DNA of 29,203 nt from a virus, in the IMG/VR virus record IMGVR_UViG_3300022745_000125, positions 1 to 29,203 of that record. The stretch is one strand, 5' to 3'. Made by a program: the position numbers and the translations under genes. The notes beneath the pieces were generated by a model that saw nothing but the letters and a program-made list of their open reading frames with translations, had not been told where the DNA came from and made no database searches. Shown here piece by piece: positions 19,045-29,203 of the stretch; positions within the stretch are counted from its first letter, which is position 1, and each line of letters starts with the position of its first letter.

Positions 19045-19749
19045 ATGGCCAACCCGACTCGTTTCACCAGTGGCGTCAGCACCGCCGCCGTCAGCACCAC
19101 CCTCGGCAGCCTCCCGGAGCCGGACCCGACCAAGGTGGTCCGCTACTTCAACGACTTCTTCGTCTACGCCGCTGGCGACTGGACCGTCACCGGCAGCCCG
19201 ACGAACGCGCTGCTCGACATCACGGGCGGCGCTCTCCAGATGACGGCGGCCAACACCACGAACGGCACCGTCTCGCAGATCCAGCAGAGCAAGAAGGCGT
19301 TCACCGTCCAGAGCGGCAAGAAGGCGTGGTTCAAGACCCGCGTGAAGCTGGCGGACCAGACCAACGGCGACATGCTGGTAGGCTGGTACGTTGCGGACGC
19401 GACGCCCATCGCCTCGCTCCCGAGCGACGGCATGTTCTTCCGCAAGAGCACCGGCGCAGCGAGCGTGGACTTCGTCGTCAACGTCGGTTCGTCGAGCGTG
19501 ACCGCCGCGCTGGCGCTCACCACGATGGCCGCGGACACGTTCATCACGCTCGGGTTCTACTACGACGGTTCGACCACGGTGTACGTCTACGTCAACGACG
19601 TGCTCACCGGGTCGTACACGCTGGCATCGTCCACGCTCACGTCGTTCGCGTCGCTGACGTTCGCCCCGGCGTTCGCGCAGCAGAACACGAACAACTCGAC
19701 GGCGACCGTCGGCACCATTGACTACCTACTGGCCTGCTGCGAGCGCTGA
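19045..19749 (+). CDS. Concanavalin/LamG-like beta-sandwich virion protein
   Basis: The 234-residue protein starts at ATG 19045 after GGAAGGAG. After a Ser/Thr-rich leader (1-30), residues 33-230 alternate in the way of a jelly-roll lectin fold: YFNDFFVYAAGDWTVTGSPTNALLDITGGALQMTAANTTNGTVSQIQQSKKAFTVQSGKKAWFKTRVKL, then DMLVGWYVADATPIASLPSDGMFFRKSTGAASVDFVVNVG, then FITLGFYYDGSTTVYVYVNDVLTGS. Proteins of this design follow major capsid genes in many phages and are thought to decorate the head or bind glycans. Glycan binding is not shown here. The protein ends LACCER. Confidence 0.7.
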   Translation: MANPTRFTSGVSTAAVSTTLGSLPEPDPTKVVRYFNDFFVYAAGDWTVTGSPTNALLDITGGALQMTAANTTNGTVSQIQQSKKAFTVQSGKKAWFKTRVKLADQTNGDMLVGWYVADATPIASLPSDGMFFRKSTGAASVDFVVNVGSSSVTAALALTTMAADTFITLGFYYDGSTTVYVYVNDVLTGSYTLASSTLTSFASLTFAPAFAQQNTNNSTATVGTIDYLLACCER

Positions 19750-19752
19750 GCC

Positions 19753-20217
19753 ATGGCTGACATCTTCACCCAGAAGTACATCTACCCGGCCAACTGGCCG
19801 GGTAGCAATCCGGGGCAGGAAGGACCGGGCCTGCGGCACGTCGAAGTGCTGCTGTCCTTCCGCGCCTCGACGACTGCTGGTCAAACGGGTGTCGTGATCC
19901 TGCGTCCCGAGGACTGGACGCTGCCCGGCCCGGGCGGCATCTGTCCTCCCTGCAAGCGCATCGGGCTGGCCCGGGCGCAGGCGACGCTGAACGGGAAGGT
20001 GGACTACGTCCGTCTGTATTGGGACCGCCGCCCGAACGAGGATCTCCACGTGTTCGGGAACGACGGTGCTGGGCCGTTCGACTACCAGTACGCTGGTGGG
20101 CTCTGGGACAACACCGACGCGGTGGACGACGGCCCCGGGAACATCCTGCTCGACAGCGTGGTCACGGCGGCGAACGGCGCGTACTCCCTCAAACTCGACT
20201 TCATCCTCGGGGAGTGA
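19753..20217 (+). CDS. Hypothetical virion protein
   Basis: The 154-residue protein starts at ATG 19753, three bases after the previous stop. It is beta-rich: DIFTQKYIYPANWPG, LRHVEVLLSFRASTTAGQTGVVILRPEDWTLPGPGGICPPCKRIGLARAQATLNGKVDYVRLYWDRRPNEDLHVFGNDGAGPFDYQYAGGLWDN, then LDFILGE. A CPPC motif sits at about 64-67. I recognise no family. The order after the capsid gene and before the adaptor suggests a structural or decoration component. Confidence 0.7.
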   Translation: MADIFTQKYIYPANWPGSNPGQEGPGLRHVEVLLSFRASTTAGQTGVVILRPEDWTLPGPGGICPPCKRIGLARAQATLNGKVDYVRLYWDRRPNEDLHVFGNDGAGPFDYQYAGGLWDNTDAVDDGPGNILLDSVVTAANGAYSLKLDFILGE

Positions 20218-20220
20218 CCC

Positions 20221-20463
20221 GTGGCGCGCAAGCGGATCAACCGCTTCGTCCACGGGGAACACCTCGTCACGACTGCGAACGGCGACGTGCGCCACTCCGA
20301 TCAGGTCACCCGTGGCCTGTACGGAGCGCAGCGTGGTCAGGTCGTGGAGATCGACGACCTTGACGGGCCTGATGCCCAGACCATGCAGGCCCGCAGCATC
20401 GAAATGCTCGGGCCTCCGCGTCGGCTCCGCGGCATCATCACGGGCCGGGAGAACGACCAGTGA
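20221..20463 (+). CDS. Small hypothetical protein
   Basis: GTG 20221 gives 80 residues, with GGGGAG overlapping the previous stop as the ribosome site. It reads MARKRINRFVHGEHLVTTANGDVRHSDQVTRGLYGAQRGQVVEIDDLDGPDAQTMQARSIEMLGPPRRLRGIITGRENDQ. It is a small basic protein with one beta-rich half and no known motif. It overlaps the adaptor start by 4 bp (GTGA) and may be a minor neck or connector component by position. Confidence 0.62.
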   Translation: MARKRINRFVHGEHLVTTANGDVRHSDQVTRGLYGAQRGQVVEIDDLDGPDAQTMQARSIEMLGPPRRLRGIITGRENDQ

Positions 20464-21605
20464 GCGGCATCGTATCCCCCAAGCTGGACGACCTGTGCTC
20501 GGAAGGCTTCCGCATGATTGCCTCCCGGGCTCCTACGCCCGAGGAACTGGTCCGGGCGGTCAACGTCTGGGTCGAGGAGATCCTGACGGACGTGTGGCAG
20601 TTTGCCACCCACCAGGACATCACGCGCCTTAAGACGCTGGAGAACAGCGTCACGCTGCTCCTGACGAAGGGGCGCAGGCGCTACGCGCTGCCTGACGACT
20701 TCCACCGGCCCATCTCCGCGACGTTTCTTGAGCCCTCGGTGGATGGCGTGGTGGCCCCGATGACGGACGCCCATCAGGTTCCTGCCGAGGACGGGCAGAC
20801 GTACCTGCTGGCCACGGCCGACTCGGCGCTGGGGGCACTCTTCTCGCCGTCTGGGCCGTCCTACGCCATGAGCGGACGCTACCTTGCGATGACCTCCGGG
20901 GTCGCTTCCGGGGAAGTCCGGGAGATCGTGGTGGCTAACCCGGAGTCGCTGACGGTCCCGGGATCGCCTTCGACGTGGGCCATCTCTCACGCCTACGTCC
21001 GGGGCGACTTCGTCAAGGGCAACGGCTTCACGCCGGACACGGTGTACGTCTGCTTGCAGGCGCACACGTCGGGCACGGCGACGTGGCCGGGCTCCACGCG
21101 GGAGTGGCAGGCGTATTGGGCTCCCGTCACGGACGGGGCCTACTACGACATCACGATCAACGGGGTGTGGCAGGCACCGCAGGTGCCGGGCAACGGAGAC
21201 ACGTTCTCGGTGGCTACGATCAGGGGACGGTGGCTCGACGAGGAGATGCGCGAGTACATGGACGAGGTGTCGTCCCGCGTCGGCCTCGGGTTCCCGTTCT
21301 CGTTCGTGAACTTCGACCGGGACATCGAACTCGACGTGGCCCCAGACAAGGGCTACGTCCTGATGCTCCGCTACTGGACCGACCCCCGGAAGGTCGAGAA
21401 GGACTCGGCCATCTTCCGCAGGATCATTCTCAACTGGCGCAACGCCATCACGCAGGGCGTGAGAGCACGCACGGCAATGGCGCTGGACGACAACCGCTAC
21501 GTCGAGATCAAGCGGGAGTACGATATGGCGGTGCTGGCGCTCGTCGAGCACGAGTACGACTACACGCCGAAGTTCGACAGGTTCGCGAGCAGGAGGAAGT
21601 GGTGA
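20460..21605 (+). CDS. Head-tail adaptor-like protein with inserted chitin-binding-like module
   Basis: The 381-residue protein starts at GTG 20460 in a GTGA overlap. Residues 5-85 (PTPEELVRAVNVWVEEILTDVWQFATHQDITRLKTLENSVTLLLTKGRRRYALPDDF) match the helical N-terminus of podovirus gp4-like adaptors, and the end (DKGYVLMLRYWTDPRKVEKDSAIFRRIILNWRNAITQGVRARTAMALDDNRYVEIKREYDMAVLALVEHE) matches their C-terminal helices. Residues 171-220 insert STWAISHAYVRGDFVKGNG...TVYVCLQAHTSG, ending REWQAYWAP. This has the spacing of a CBM5/12 (ChtBD3) module: W, Y..GD.V, Y.C...HTS, W...W. Such insertions face outward and may touch polysaccharide. The adaptor role is fairly likely; carbohydrate binding is inferred. 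Confidence 0.75.
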   Translation: MSGIVSPKLDDLCSEGFRMIASRAPTPEELVRAVNVWVEEILTDVWQFATHQDITRLKTLENSVTLLLTKGRRRYALPDDFHRPISATFLEPSVDGVVAPMTDAHQVPAEDGQTYLLATADSALGALFSPSGPSYAMSGRYLAMTSGVASGEVREIVVANPESLTVPGSPSTWAISHAYVRGDFVKGNGFTPDTVYVCLQAHTSGTATWPGSTREWQAYWAPVTDGAYYDITINGVWQAPQVPGNGDTFSVATIRGRWLDEEMREYMDEVSSRVGLGFPFSFVNFDRDIELDVAPDKGYVLMLRYWTDPRKVEKDSAIFRRIILNWRNAITQGVRARTAMALDDNRYVEIKREYDMAVLALVEHEYDYTPKFDRFASRRKW

Positions 21606-22288
21606 GCGACTGGAAGCCGACAAACGAGAACCAGAATGCGCCCCGGGCGTACTTCGACGGCGGCACCTCGGCTACGCCCATCGACAAGGTGCAGGTGCGC
21701 CGCGACACCAGTTCGAGCCGCAGCAAGTTCATCCCGGCGACGGGCGAGATGTTCTGGGCCACCGACACCAAGAAGCTGTACGCCGGTGACGGGCAGACGC
21801 CCGGCGGCATCTTCATTGGGCCGGAGGATCCCGATTCTCCGCCGTCCGGCGGATCCGGCGTCGCCGGAGGCGGCGGCCCCGGGAGCCTCGCGTGGCTCGG
21901 CCTACCGTGGGCGGCAGTCATCAACTTCCCGCCGCAGACGGGGACGCCGAACCAAGTCCTGTGGGACATGGTGTTCGGTGAGAGCGTGATGCTGTACGCC
22001 GGGCTGGAGCACACCAAGGCCATCGCCCGCATCCCGTTCTCCGGGGACACGACGTACTACCTCGTGGGCGAGACTGGCGGCGTCGAGGGCACGGAGAAGT
22101 TCCGGGCCAACCTGCTGTTCGCCGGGGGTGCTTCGGCACCGAACCCGAGCACCTGCACGATCACGACGCCGGACTACCCGAACGCTGTCACGTTCGACGC
22201 TGGTGACACGCTGAAGCTGGTGGGTCCGGCGAACCCCACGGACGCCGGTGCCCGCATCTGCGTCTACGTCCTTGGCGAGAGGGCCTGA
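21602..22288 (+). CDS. Fibre-type protein with Mtd-N-like segment
   Basis: The 228-residue protein starts at GTG 21602 (GTGA); the long frame upstream is a shadow of the adaptor gene. Residues 30-75 read VQVRRDTSSSRSKFIPATGEMFWATDTKKLYAGDGQTPGGIFIG. This matches the L..GE..YATDT..LYIGDG.TPGGI segment found at the N-terminus of phage fibres, including the major tropism determinant N-domain. A Pro/Gly-rich linker (about 78-100) leads to a beta-rich C-terminus (TTYYLVGETGGVEGTEKFRANLLFAGGASAPNPSTCTITTPDY). It is probably part of the host-contact complex or its attachment point. It overlaps the next start by one base. Confidence 0.72.
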   Translation: MSDWKPTNENQNAPRAYFDGGTSATPIDKVQVRRDTSSSRSKFIPATGEMFWATDTKKLYAGDGQTPGGIFIGPEDPDSPPSGGSGVAGGGGPGSLAWLGLPWAAVINFPPQTGTPNQVLWDMVFGESVMLYAGLEHTKAIARIPFSGDTTYYLVGETGGVEGTEKFRANLLFAGGASAPNPSTCTITTPDYPNAVTFDAGDTLKLVGPANPTDAGARICVYVLGERA

Positions 22289-23763
22289 TGGGCAAGTCCA
22301 TCCAAGGGGCGTTCTCGGCGTTCCAGCAGACGATCTCGCCTGGCAACGACGGGATCGAGGACGCGGTCATCCCGATCTTCGGGGAACTGCGTGCCCGTGT
22401 GTTCAACGCTGGGGACGGGTACCCGGATGGCTCGGTGACGGAGGGCCACATCGTGGACTTCACCGGGACCATCAGAAAGCCCCGGGTGAAGATGATCTAC
22501 AACGAGCGGCTGGGAGTCGCCTCGGTGGTGTTCCGCAAGAACGGCGTGCCGCAGGACTGCCGGGTGCTGATTCCGCCGCAGGCGTCCAATGGCTCCATCA
22601 TCACCGGGACGGGGACGTTCACGTTCTCGCCGGGTGACTACCTCGACGCGCTGCTGACGATCCCGGCACAGAGCCCCAGCGACGAGGGGTACCAAGGGAC
22701 GTACTTCGGCATCCTCGGCGTCTACTTCGAGATGGATACGCCGACCACGCACCACGGCGTCTACCGCGCTGGGCCTCCCTCGGACGGCTCGGTGGAGACG
22801 GACGGGCTCCAGAGCATCTACGTCAGGACTCGCTCCGCGGAGGATCACACCGACCGCGGCTGGAACTTCTTCCCGATGCCGCTGATGCAGGCCGACAACA
22901 TCCCCAACGCCTCGGTGGCCAACGTGACGCACCTTGTCGGCGGGAACGCCTACGCGCTGGTCACGGACGAGGCCATCCTGCGTGGCTACGTCGTGGCCAA
23001 GTGCCGGGCTCCAGGCACCTTCACGGGCGTTCAAGGCGTGGTGAACAACTCGGCCGCCGTGGGCGACCACGACGCCACGACGACGGTGAAGATGCTAGTG
23101 AACGGGTCGGATGCCGGGGACGGCGCTGCGTTCAACAAGGGCTTCAACGGGCGCTTCGGGCCGTCGAGCGGGAGCGGAGCGACGGTGTCAGGCGGCGACC
23201 TGATCTGCTACGGCATCCGCCCCTCTGACCCCGGAAACCTCGCGGACATCGACTGCCGGGTGAGCAGCGTCAGCGTGAACTTCCAGTCGAACAACGGGCA
23301 CCTCGACATCCACAGCTACCCGTCCGACTGGTTCCAAGGCATCAACCCGACGACGGGCGTTCCGAATCCCCGGTACTACTCGGGCGTCAGTTACGCTTCG
23401 ATCTTCGGGGAGGATGCCTACGGCAGCCTGTACCTTGACGACCCCAAGTGGATCGAGACGGACGTGCCGTCCTGCACCCACCTGTTCAAGCTCCGGGCAT
23501 ACTGCGCGGCGTACAGCGGCGACCCCGTGGTCATCACGCTCTGCCTCGACGGGTCAGCCACGGCGCTGAGCCTGACGATCAACGGCACGGGGTGGTTCGA
23601 GGACGACACGCACTCGGTCTATGTCGCCCCGGGCTGCCGGGTCTGCTACTCCCGCGTCGTTGCCGATGGTGATACCTTCGTCGGCAACATCACGGTGCTG
23701 TCGATCACGCAGGAGGCCAGCAACCTCTGCCAGCCCTGCACCGTGAACGCCTTCGTGTCCTGA
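22288..23763 (+). CDS. Large beta-rich tail or fibre protein
   Basis: The 491-residue protein starts at ATG 22288 in a TGATG overlap. It is almost entirely predicted beta with no coiled coil: KPRVKMIYNERLGVASVVFRKNGVPQDCRVLIPPQ, GTGTFTFSPGDYLDALLTIPAQSPSDEGYQGTYFGILGVYFEMDTPT, then repeated sandwich-like segments. The last 100 residues are Cys-rich (CTHLFKLRAYC, CLDGS, CRVCYSRV, CQPCTVNAF). Alternating strands and Gly/Asn turns suggest several Ig- or jelly-roll-like domains, as in receptor-binding virion proteins. No catalytic motif is visible. The tail assignment rests on fold type and neighbours. Confidence 0.65.
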   Translation: MGKSIQGAFSAFQQTISPGNDGIEDAVIPIFGELRARVFNAGDGYPDGSVTEGHIVDFTGTIRKPRVKMIYNERLGVASVVFRKNGVPQDCRVLIPPQASNGSIITGTGTFTFSPGDYLDALLTIPAQSPSDEGYQGTYFGILGVYFEMDTPTTHHGVYRAGPPSDGSVETDGLQSIYVRTRSAEDHTDRGWNFFPMPLMQADNIPNASVANVTHLVGGNAYALVTDEAILRGYVVAKCRAPGTFTGVQGVVNNSAAVGDHDATTTVKMLVNGSDAGDGAAFNKGFNGRFGPSSGSGATVSGGDLICYGIRPSDPGNLADIDCRVSSVSVNFQSNNGHLDIHSYPSDWFQGINPTTGVPNPRYYSGVSYASIFGEDAYGSLYLDDPKWIETDVPSCTHLFKLRAYCAAYSGDPVVITLCLDGSATALSLTINGTGWFEDDTHSVYVAPGCRVCYSRVVADGDTFVGNITVLSITQEASNLCQPCTVNAFVS

Positions 23764-23773
23764 GGAGAGAGCC

Positions 23774-25456
23774 ATGAGCGGGAAGTTCTGGTCCGAGCAG
23801 TTCATCGACGACAGCGGCGCTCCGTACTCGGATTGCTACGCGCAGTTCTTCGACGAGCAGGGGCAGGCCCGCAAGGCCGTGTGGCTGGACAGGGCCAAGA
23901 CCTCGCCGGGGACCGGCGGCACCACGGCCAACGTGTCCGGCGACGCCACGGGGCGCATCACCGTCTACGGCGACGGGATCTACAAGGTCGTCGTCAGGGC
24001 CTCGGGAGACGACGGCAGCAACGCGCCCATCGCGACGCTGGAGGGCGTGGAGATGGTGGCCGCGGAGGGCGAGTATGACGGCCCCACGTCGGGCTTCACC
24101 CTGGCCTCGCTGGAAGAGCGCATGGAGGCCCGGCAGGGCCGGGTGGCAACGCCGACCTCGGCGCAGTCGGGGACGACGCTCGACCTTTCGAAGTTCAGCG
24201 CCGCGGGTGGGACGTATCTCGTGCAGGGCACGTCCTCGCTGCTGACGTTCCAGAAGATCACGCTGGAGGACTACGCCGAGGGCGCAAGGATCACCGTCGA
24301 GTGCGGGAGCTACCCGATCAAGCTCCGGGCCAAGCGGGCCTTCGAGGGCTCGGGCTACAACATCGACATCGGCGGGGACTTCCTGATGCCGGTGGGGTCG
24401 AGCATCGACCTCGAACTGCGTGGGGGTGTCTGGGTTGAGCGTGCCCGCAAGACCTACCAGCATGGCTACGCCGACATCCAAGCCACGGGCATCGCCTCGG
24501 CGGCGTCTATCACGGTGCCGGGGGACACCGTCCTCATCACCGGGACCACGACGATCAACACGATCTCGTGGGTCAAGAGCGGAGAACTGGCCCCTCCGGG
24601 GCAGAAGCTCGTGCTGATCTTCGCGGATGCTGGTGTCGTGGGCGACATGACCGGCAACGTGGACCTCGACGGTACGTTCACGGGCCAGAGCGGCGGCGGC
24701 TCGACGCTGGTGCTGGTGTCCACGGGCACGGGGTGGAACGAACTGGCCCGCAAGGACTACGTTCCGCCGAACGTGACGCAGACGCTTCCGAGCGGCAACA
24801 CGCCGAGCGTAGCGGGCACCTACGAGGTCTACTACACCGGCAGCAACTTCGACGACGTGAAGCGGCTGGCCAGCCCCGGGACGCTGGGGCGGCAAATCAC
24901 CATCTGCCCGAACGGATACAAGGACGACGGCACGGTGGACGATGGGCCGACCGGGTCGTACACGAACAGCCGCAAGGTGTTCAAGCACAAGGCGCTGATC
25001 ACCGGGGTGCTGTCGGACGGCTACCTCGACCTCAAGGGCGGCGTGGACTTCTCGTCCCTACCCGGGGACGTGATCCGGTTCCAGCTTCTCATGGACAAGG
25101 ACGGCCTCCTGTTCTGGAAGGAACTGGAGCGGGTGGAGACGGACATCACTCCGCTGATCCGGGTGGCCAGCGGAAGCACGATCAACTGGTGGAGGCCGAA
25201 CCACAAGATCGAGAACGTCTCCGGCGGCGACATCGACACCGACACCATCAGCCCGAGCGCCGGGGCGCACTACCTGCTGACGCTCTACTTCGTGGCCGGG
25301 GATGCCTTCAAGTGGCACTCGACCGGCAACTGCTCGATGCAGTCCGGCGGCAACGCGACCATGTCCCACGCCGGGATGGCGTTCACGTTCATCTCGATGG
25401 ATGCGAACGCGACCGGGCACCAGTGGGTTGAACTCGACACGATGCCGAATGCCTGA
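23774..25456 (+). CDS. Tail fibre-like beta-rich protein
   Basis: The 560-residue protein starts at ATG 23774 after AGGAGAG. The N-terminus (FWSEQFIDDSGAPYSDCYAQFFDEQGQARKAVWLDRAKTSPG...VSGDATGRITVYGDGIYKVVVRASGDDG) is the fold found at the start of many podovirus fibres and tailspikes, in which a supplied value is followed by D..GR....GDG.Y.V.V. A helix (LEERMEARQG) follows, then beta modules that repeat an ITVECGSYPIKL, ITVPGDTVLITGTTTI and YVPPNVTQTLPSG type of segment. The C-terminus is sandwich-like. No depolymerase active site is evident. It probably trimerises and joins the gp10-like hub encoded next. Confidence 0.72.
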   Translation: MSGKFWSEQFIDDSGAPYSDCYAQFFDEQGQARKAVWLDRAKTSPGTGGTTANVSGDATGRITVYGDGIYKVVVRASGDDGSNAPIATLEGVEMVAAEGEYDGPTSGFTLASLEERMEARQGRVATPTSAQSGTTLDLSKFSAAGGTYLVQGTSSLLTFQKITLEDYAEGARITVECGSYPIKLRAKRAFEGSGYNIDIGGDFLMPVGSSIDLELRGGVWVERARKTYQHGYADIQATGIASAASITVPGDTVLITGTTTINTISWVKSGELAPPGQKLVLIFADAGVVGDMTGNVDLDGTFTGQSGGGSTLVLVSTGTGWNELARKDYVPPNVTQTLPSGNTPSVAGTYEVYYTGSNFDDVKRLASPGTLGRQITICPNGYKDDGTVDDGPTGSYTNSRKVFKHKALITGVLSDGYLDLKGGVDFSSLPGDVIRFQLLMDKDGLLFWKELERVETDITPLIRVASGSTINWWRPNHKIENVSGGDIDTDTISPSAGAHYLLTLYFVAGDAFKWHSTGNCSMQSGGNATMSHAGMAFTFISMDANATGHQWVELDTMPNA

Positions 25457-27213
25457 TGGCCATTCGCGGAAACAGGATCCCGTTCTTCGGGCACGCCATT
25501 GTCGCGGCGGATGGCGAGTCTCGCTTCGTGAAGCTATTCCCGGTGCAGGAGCGCATCGAGAACGGCAGGCTCGGCCTGCTCGACGAGTGGAAGTCCCGGC
25601 CCGGCTACGACGTAGCGACGACGCTGGATACCAAGATGCCGGTGCGCCACCTCGCGCACGACACGGGGCTGGTGGCCATCGCCGGGGACGGCAGGGTATT
25701 TCGCTCGGACGACCAGTCGTGGACGACCAGCCGGGAGCTTGACGGAACGATGGAGGGCTCGCGGCTTCCGCAGTCCGTTCTTCACGACGGCCTGCTGGTG
25801 GCAACGGACGGCGGGACGCCCATGGGTATCGAGACGCACCGCGTCCGGCAACTTGGCATCCGCCCGGTAACGGTGGGCGCACCCACGGTGCTGGCGGTGG
25901 ACAAGGGCAACCTCCGGGCGGCGACGTACCGCTACCGCGTGAGCATGACGACGGCTGCCGGGCAGACGCGGGTTGGGCCGCCGTCGGATGCCGTGGACCT
26001 GAACGAGCACGAACTGCATGGCGTGCTGGTGTCGCGCCCGGCGTTCGCGAACGAGGACGATCAGAGGACGGTGCTTGCGTGGTCGATCTGGCGGGAGAGC
26101 AACGACACGCACCTCGTGCAGTACGTTGCCACGCTGGACGCCTCGGTGCTCCAGTACCACGACACGAACCGTGACCTCGGGGAGACGGCGCAGCCTGTGG
26201 CCGATGCGTCGTACAGCTACCCGCCGAAGGCGGCGCACTGTGCGGTGGTCGGGGATTACCTCGTGCTCGGTGGCATCGACGACACGACGATCCAGTGGAG
26301 CGCCCCGGGCGGACACGACTTCTGGCCTCCGTCCAACTTCACGTCGATTCCCCTCGGCGGCGGGAGCTACGTCTCGATGATCGGCTTCGGCAAGGAGCTG
26401 GTCATCTTCTGCGGGGAGTCCACGCACCTGTTCGCATTGACCGGGAACGTGGATGCCTTCGAGCGCCGGTTCACGATCCAGAAGGGGTGCATGGCCCCGG
26501 CGTCGGTGGTGGTGGTCGAGGGTGACCGGCCTTACTGGCTGGGCCACGACGGCATCTTCTACCGGACCAAGGGACTGGAGGCCGAGCCCATCGGGCCGCT
26601 GGAGCAGAACTTCGTGTGGGGCCTCAAGAACCCCCGGGCCTGTGAGGGACGGGTGTTCCTGCGGGAGAAAGTGGTGCGCTGGACGTTCCCGGAGGACGGC
26701 GTGACGCTTGGGTTCAACTACGCCAAGGACCACTTCTTCCGGGACTACTCGTGGAACGGCTCCCGGGAGATTCCCCTCGGGATCAACGCGGTGTGCCACC
26801 ACAACGGCACGACCTTCGTGGGCCTGTCGGATGGCCGCATCGGAACGTGGAGCGACGAGCACCAGAGCGACGCAGGAATGCCCATCCGCACGGTGCGCCG
26901 GTTCAGCATCCCGCTGACGGGTGACGGCCGAAGGGCCAGGGCAAACTCGCTGATGTTCCGGCACCAGCGGGGCACGGTGGTCCCGGGCGAGCAGACGACT
27001 CTGGCGATGGTGTCGTGGGGCTTCGACCAAGGCCCACAGGTGGCCCAGGACGGCCTATCGGCGGGAGGGCTGGGGGACACCAGCCCCTACGCCCAATTCG
27101 GCCCCTGCGGCGTCGGGAGGGAGATGTGGGTGCAGGTAGAGAGGACCAGCACCGCACCGTTCACGTTCACCGGCGGGATGGTGGTGGCACAGCCTCTCGG
27201 GGACGGCCTCTGA
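25456..27213 (+). CDS. P22 gp10-like tail hub / DNA stabilisation protein
   Basis: The 585-residue protein starts at ATG 25456 overlapping the previous stop. Landmarks are PVQERIENGRLGLLDEWKSRPGYDV near the N-terminus, repeated propeller-like blades (LVAIAGDGRVFRSDD, DYLVLGGIDDTTIQWSAPGGHDFWPPSNFTSIPLGGGSYVSMIGFGKELVIFCGESTHLFALTG), FERRFTIQKGCMAPASVVVVEGDRPYWLGHDGIFYRTKGLEAEPIGPLEQ, and GFNYAKDHFFRDYSW. The W.PPSNF and WLGHDGI..R patterns with the GC..P.S signature are those of P22 gp10-type packaged-DNA stabilisation proteins. These form the hub below the adaptor ring and seal the filled head. Confidence 0.82.
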   Translation: MAIRGNRIPFFGHAIVAADGESRFVKLFPVQERIENGRLGLLDEWKSRPGYDVATTLDTKMPVRHLAHDTGLVAIAGDGRVFRSDDQSWTTSRELDGTMEGSRLPQSVLHDGLLVATDGGTPMGIETHRVRQLGIRPVTVGAPTVLAVDKGNLRAATYRYRVSMTTAAGQTRVGPPSDAVDLNEHELHGVLVSRPAFANEDDQRTVLAWSIWRESNDTHLVQYVATLDASVLQYHDTNRDLGETAQPVADASYSYPPKAAHCAVVGDYLVLGGIDDTTIQWSAPGGHDFWPPSNFTSIPLGGGSYVSMIGFGKELVIFCGESTHLFALTGNVDAFERRFTIQKGCMAPASVVVVEGDRPYWLGHDGIFYRTKGLEAEPIGPLEQNFVWGLKNPRACEGRVFLREKVVRWTFPEDGVTLGFNYAKDHFFRDYSWNGSREIPLGINAVCHHNGTTFVGLSDGRIGTWSDEHQSDAGMPIRTVRRFSIPLTGDGRRARANSLMFRHQRGTVVPGEQTTLAMVSWGFDQGPQVAQDGLSAGGLGDTSPYAQFGPCGVGREMWVQVERTSTAPFTFTGGMVVAQPLGDGL

Positions 27214-27214
27214 C

Positions 27215-29203
<1,989 letters not shown>

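Noticed and set aside
20337-21623. Minus-strand open frame of 428 codons opposite the adaptor
   Set aside because: Shadow of the adaptor gene with random-looking Arg/Val/His composition.
25534-27030. Minus-strand open frame of 498 codons opposite the hub gene
   Set aside because: It is the antisense of a convincing gp10-like gene, rich in Arg/His/Pro/Val, and lacks a ribosome site; high GC leaves antisense frames open.

Overview
The window is a contiguous piece of a tailed double-stranded DNA phage or prophage. G+C is high, roughly two thirds by eye. Genes are packed tightly, and most neighbours overlap by 1-4 bases (ATGA, GTGA, TGATG). There are no rRNA genes, tRNAs, transposases or CRISPR arrays. 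Nothing in it fixes the host. The GC-rich codon use, strong AAGGAGG-type ribosome sites beside a few start codons with no such site, and TAG(G/C)CT -10-like boxes only say that the host is a high-GC bacterium. Gene order and protein types (terminase, large portal, scaffold, head-tail adaptor and a gp10-like hub, with no tape measure or sheath) indicate a short-tailed, P22-like podovirus. Its capsid protein resembles the Mu gpT group.

Layout. (1) 1-5325, plus strand: small accessory genes. They include a left-handed beta-helix (hexapeptide-repeat) protein cut by the window edge, Cys-rich small proteins, a nested Acb2/Tad1-like cyclic-nucleotide sponge candidate at 1042-1263, an ASCH-domain protein, a VRR-NUC nuclease, zinc-ribbon/HTH proteins and an HNH nuclease. 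(2) 5326-7427: a candidate structured leader RNA, a winged-helix replication-type protein, palindromic operator-like repeats, and two further genes, one an HTH protein that may be the small terminase. (3) 9403-7424, minus strand: a five-gene operon led by a short beta-clamp-like protein, with its own promoter and direct repeats, converging on the plus-strand genes at 7427. (4) 9404-10099: an apparently non-coding, hairpin-rich region ending in five copies of a GTAAC-N-GTTAC palindrome. (5) 10100-11598, plus strand: an RHH-like protein with a Cys/His tail, two unknown proteins, an HslV-like Ntn hydrolase and another unknown protein. (6) 11611-29203, plus strand: virion genes from large terminase to a collagen-like fibre that runs off the end.

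How it fits together. The terminase packages DNA through the portal into a procapsid built from major capsid protein and scaffold. A GroES-like co-chaperonin encoded between portal and scaffold may help fold the head proteins. The adaptor and gp10-like hub close the portal, and several beta-rich fibre proteins mediate host contact. The minus-strand clamp operon and the 9404-10099 control region look like the early or replication side. The most unusual items are the nested sponge gene, the pseudoknot-capable leader at 5344-5444, the GTAAC array beside its likely binding protein, the Ntn hydrolase, the GroES-like gene, and the signal-like segment on the last fibre. All functional statements come from reading motifs by eye; no database search was run.
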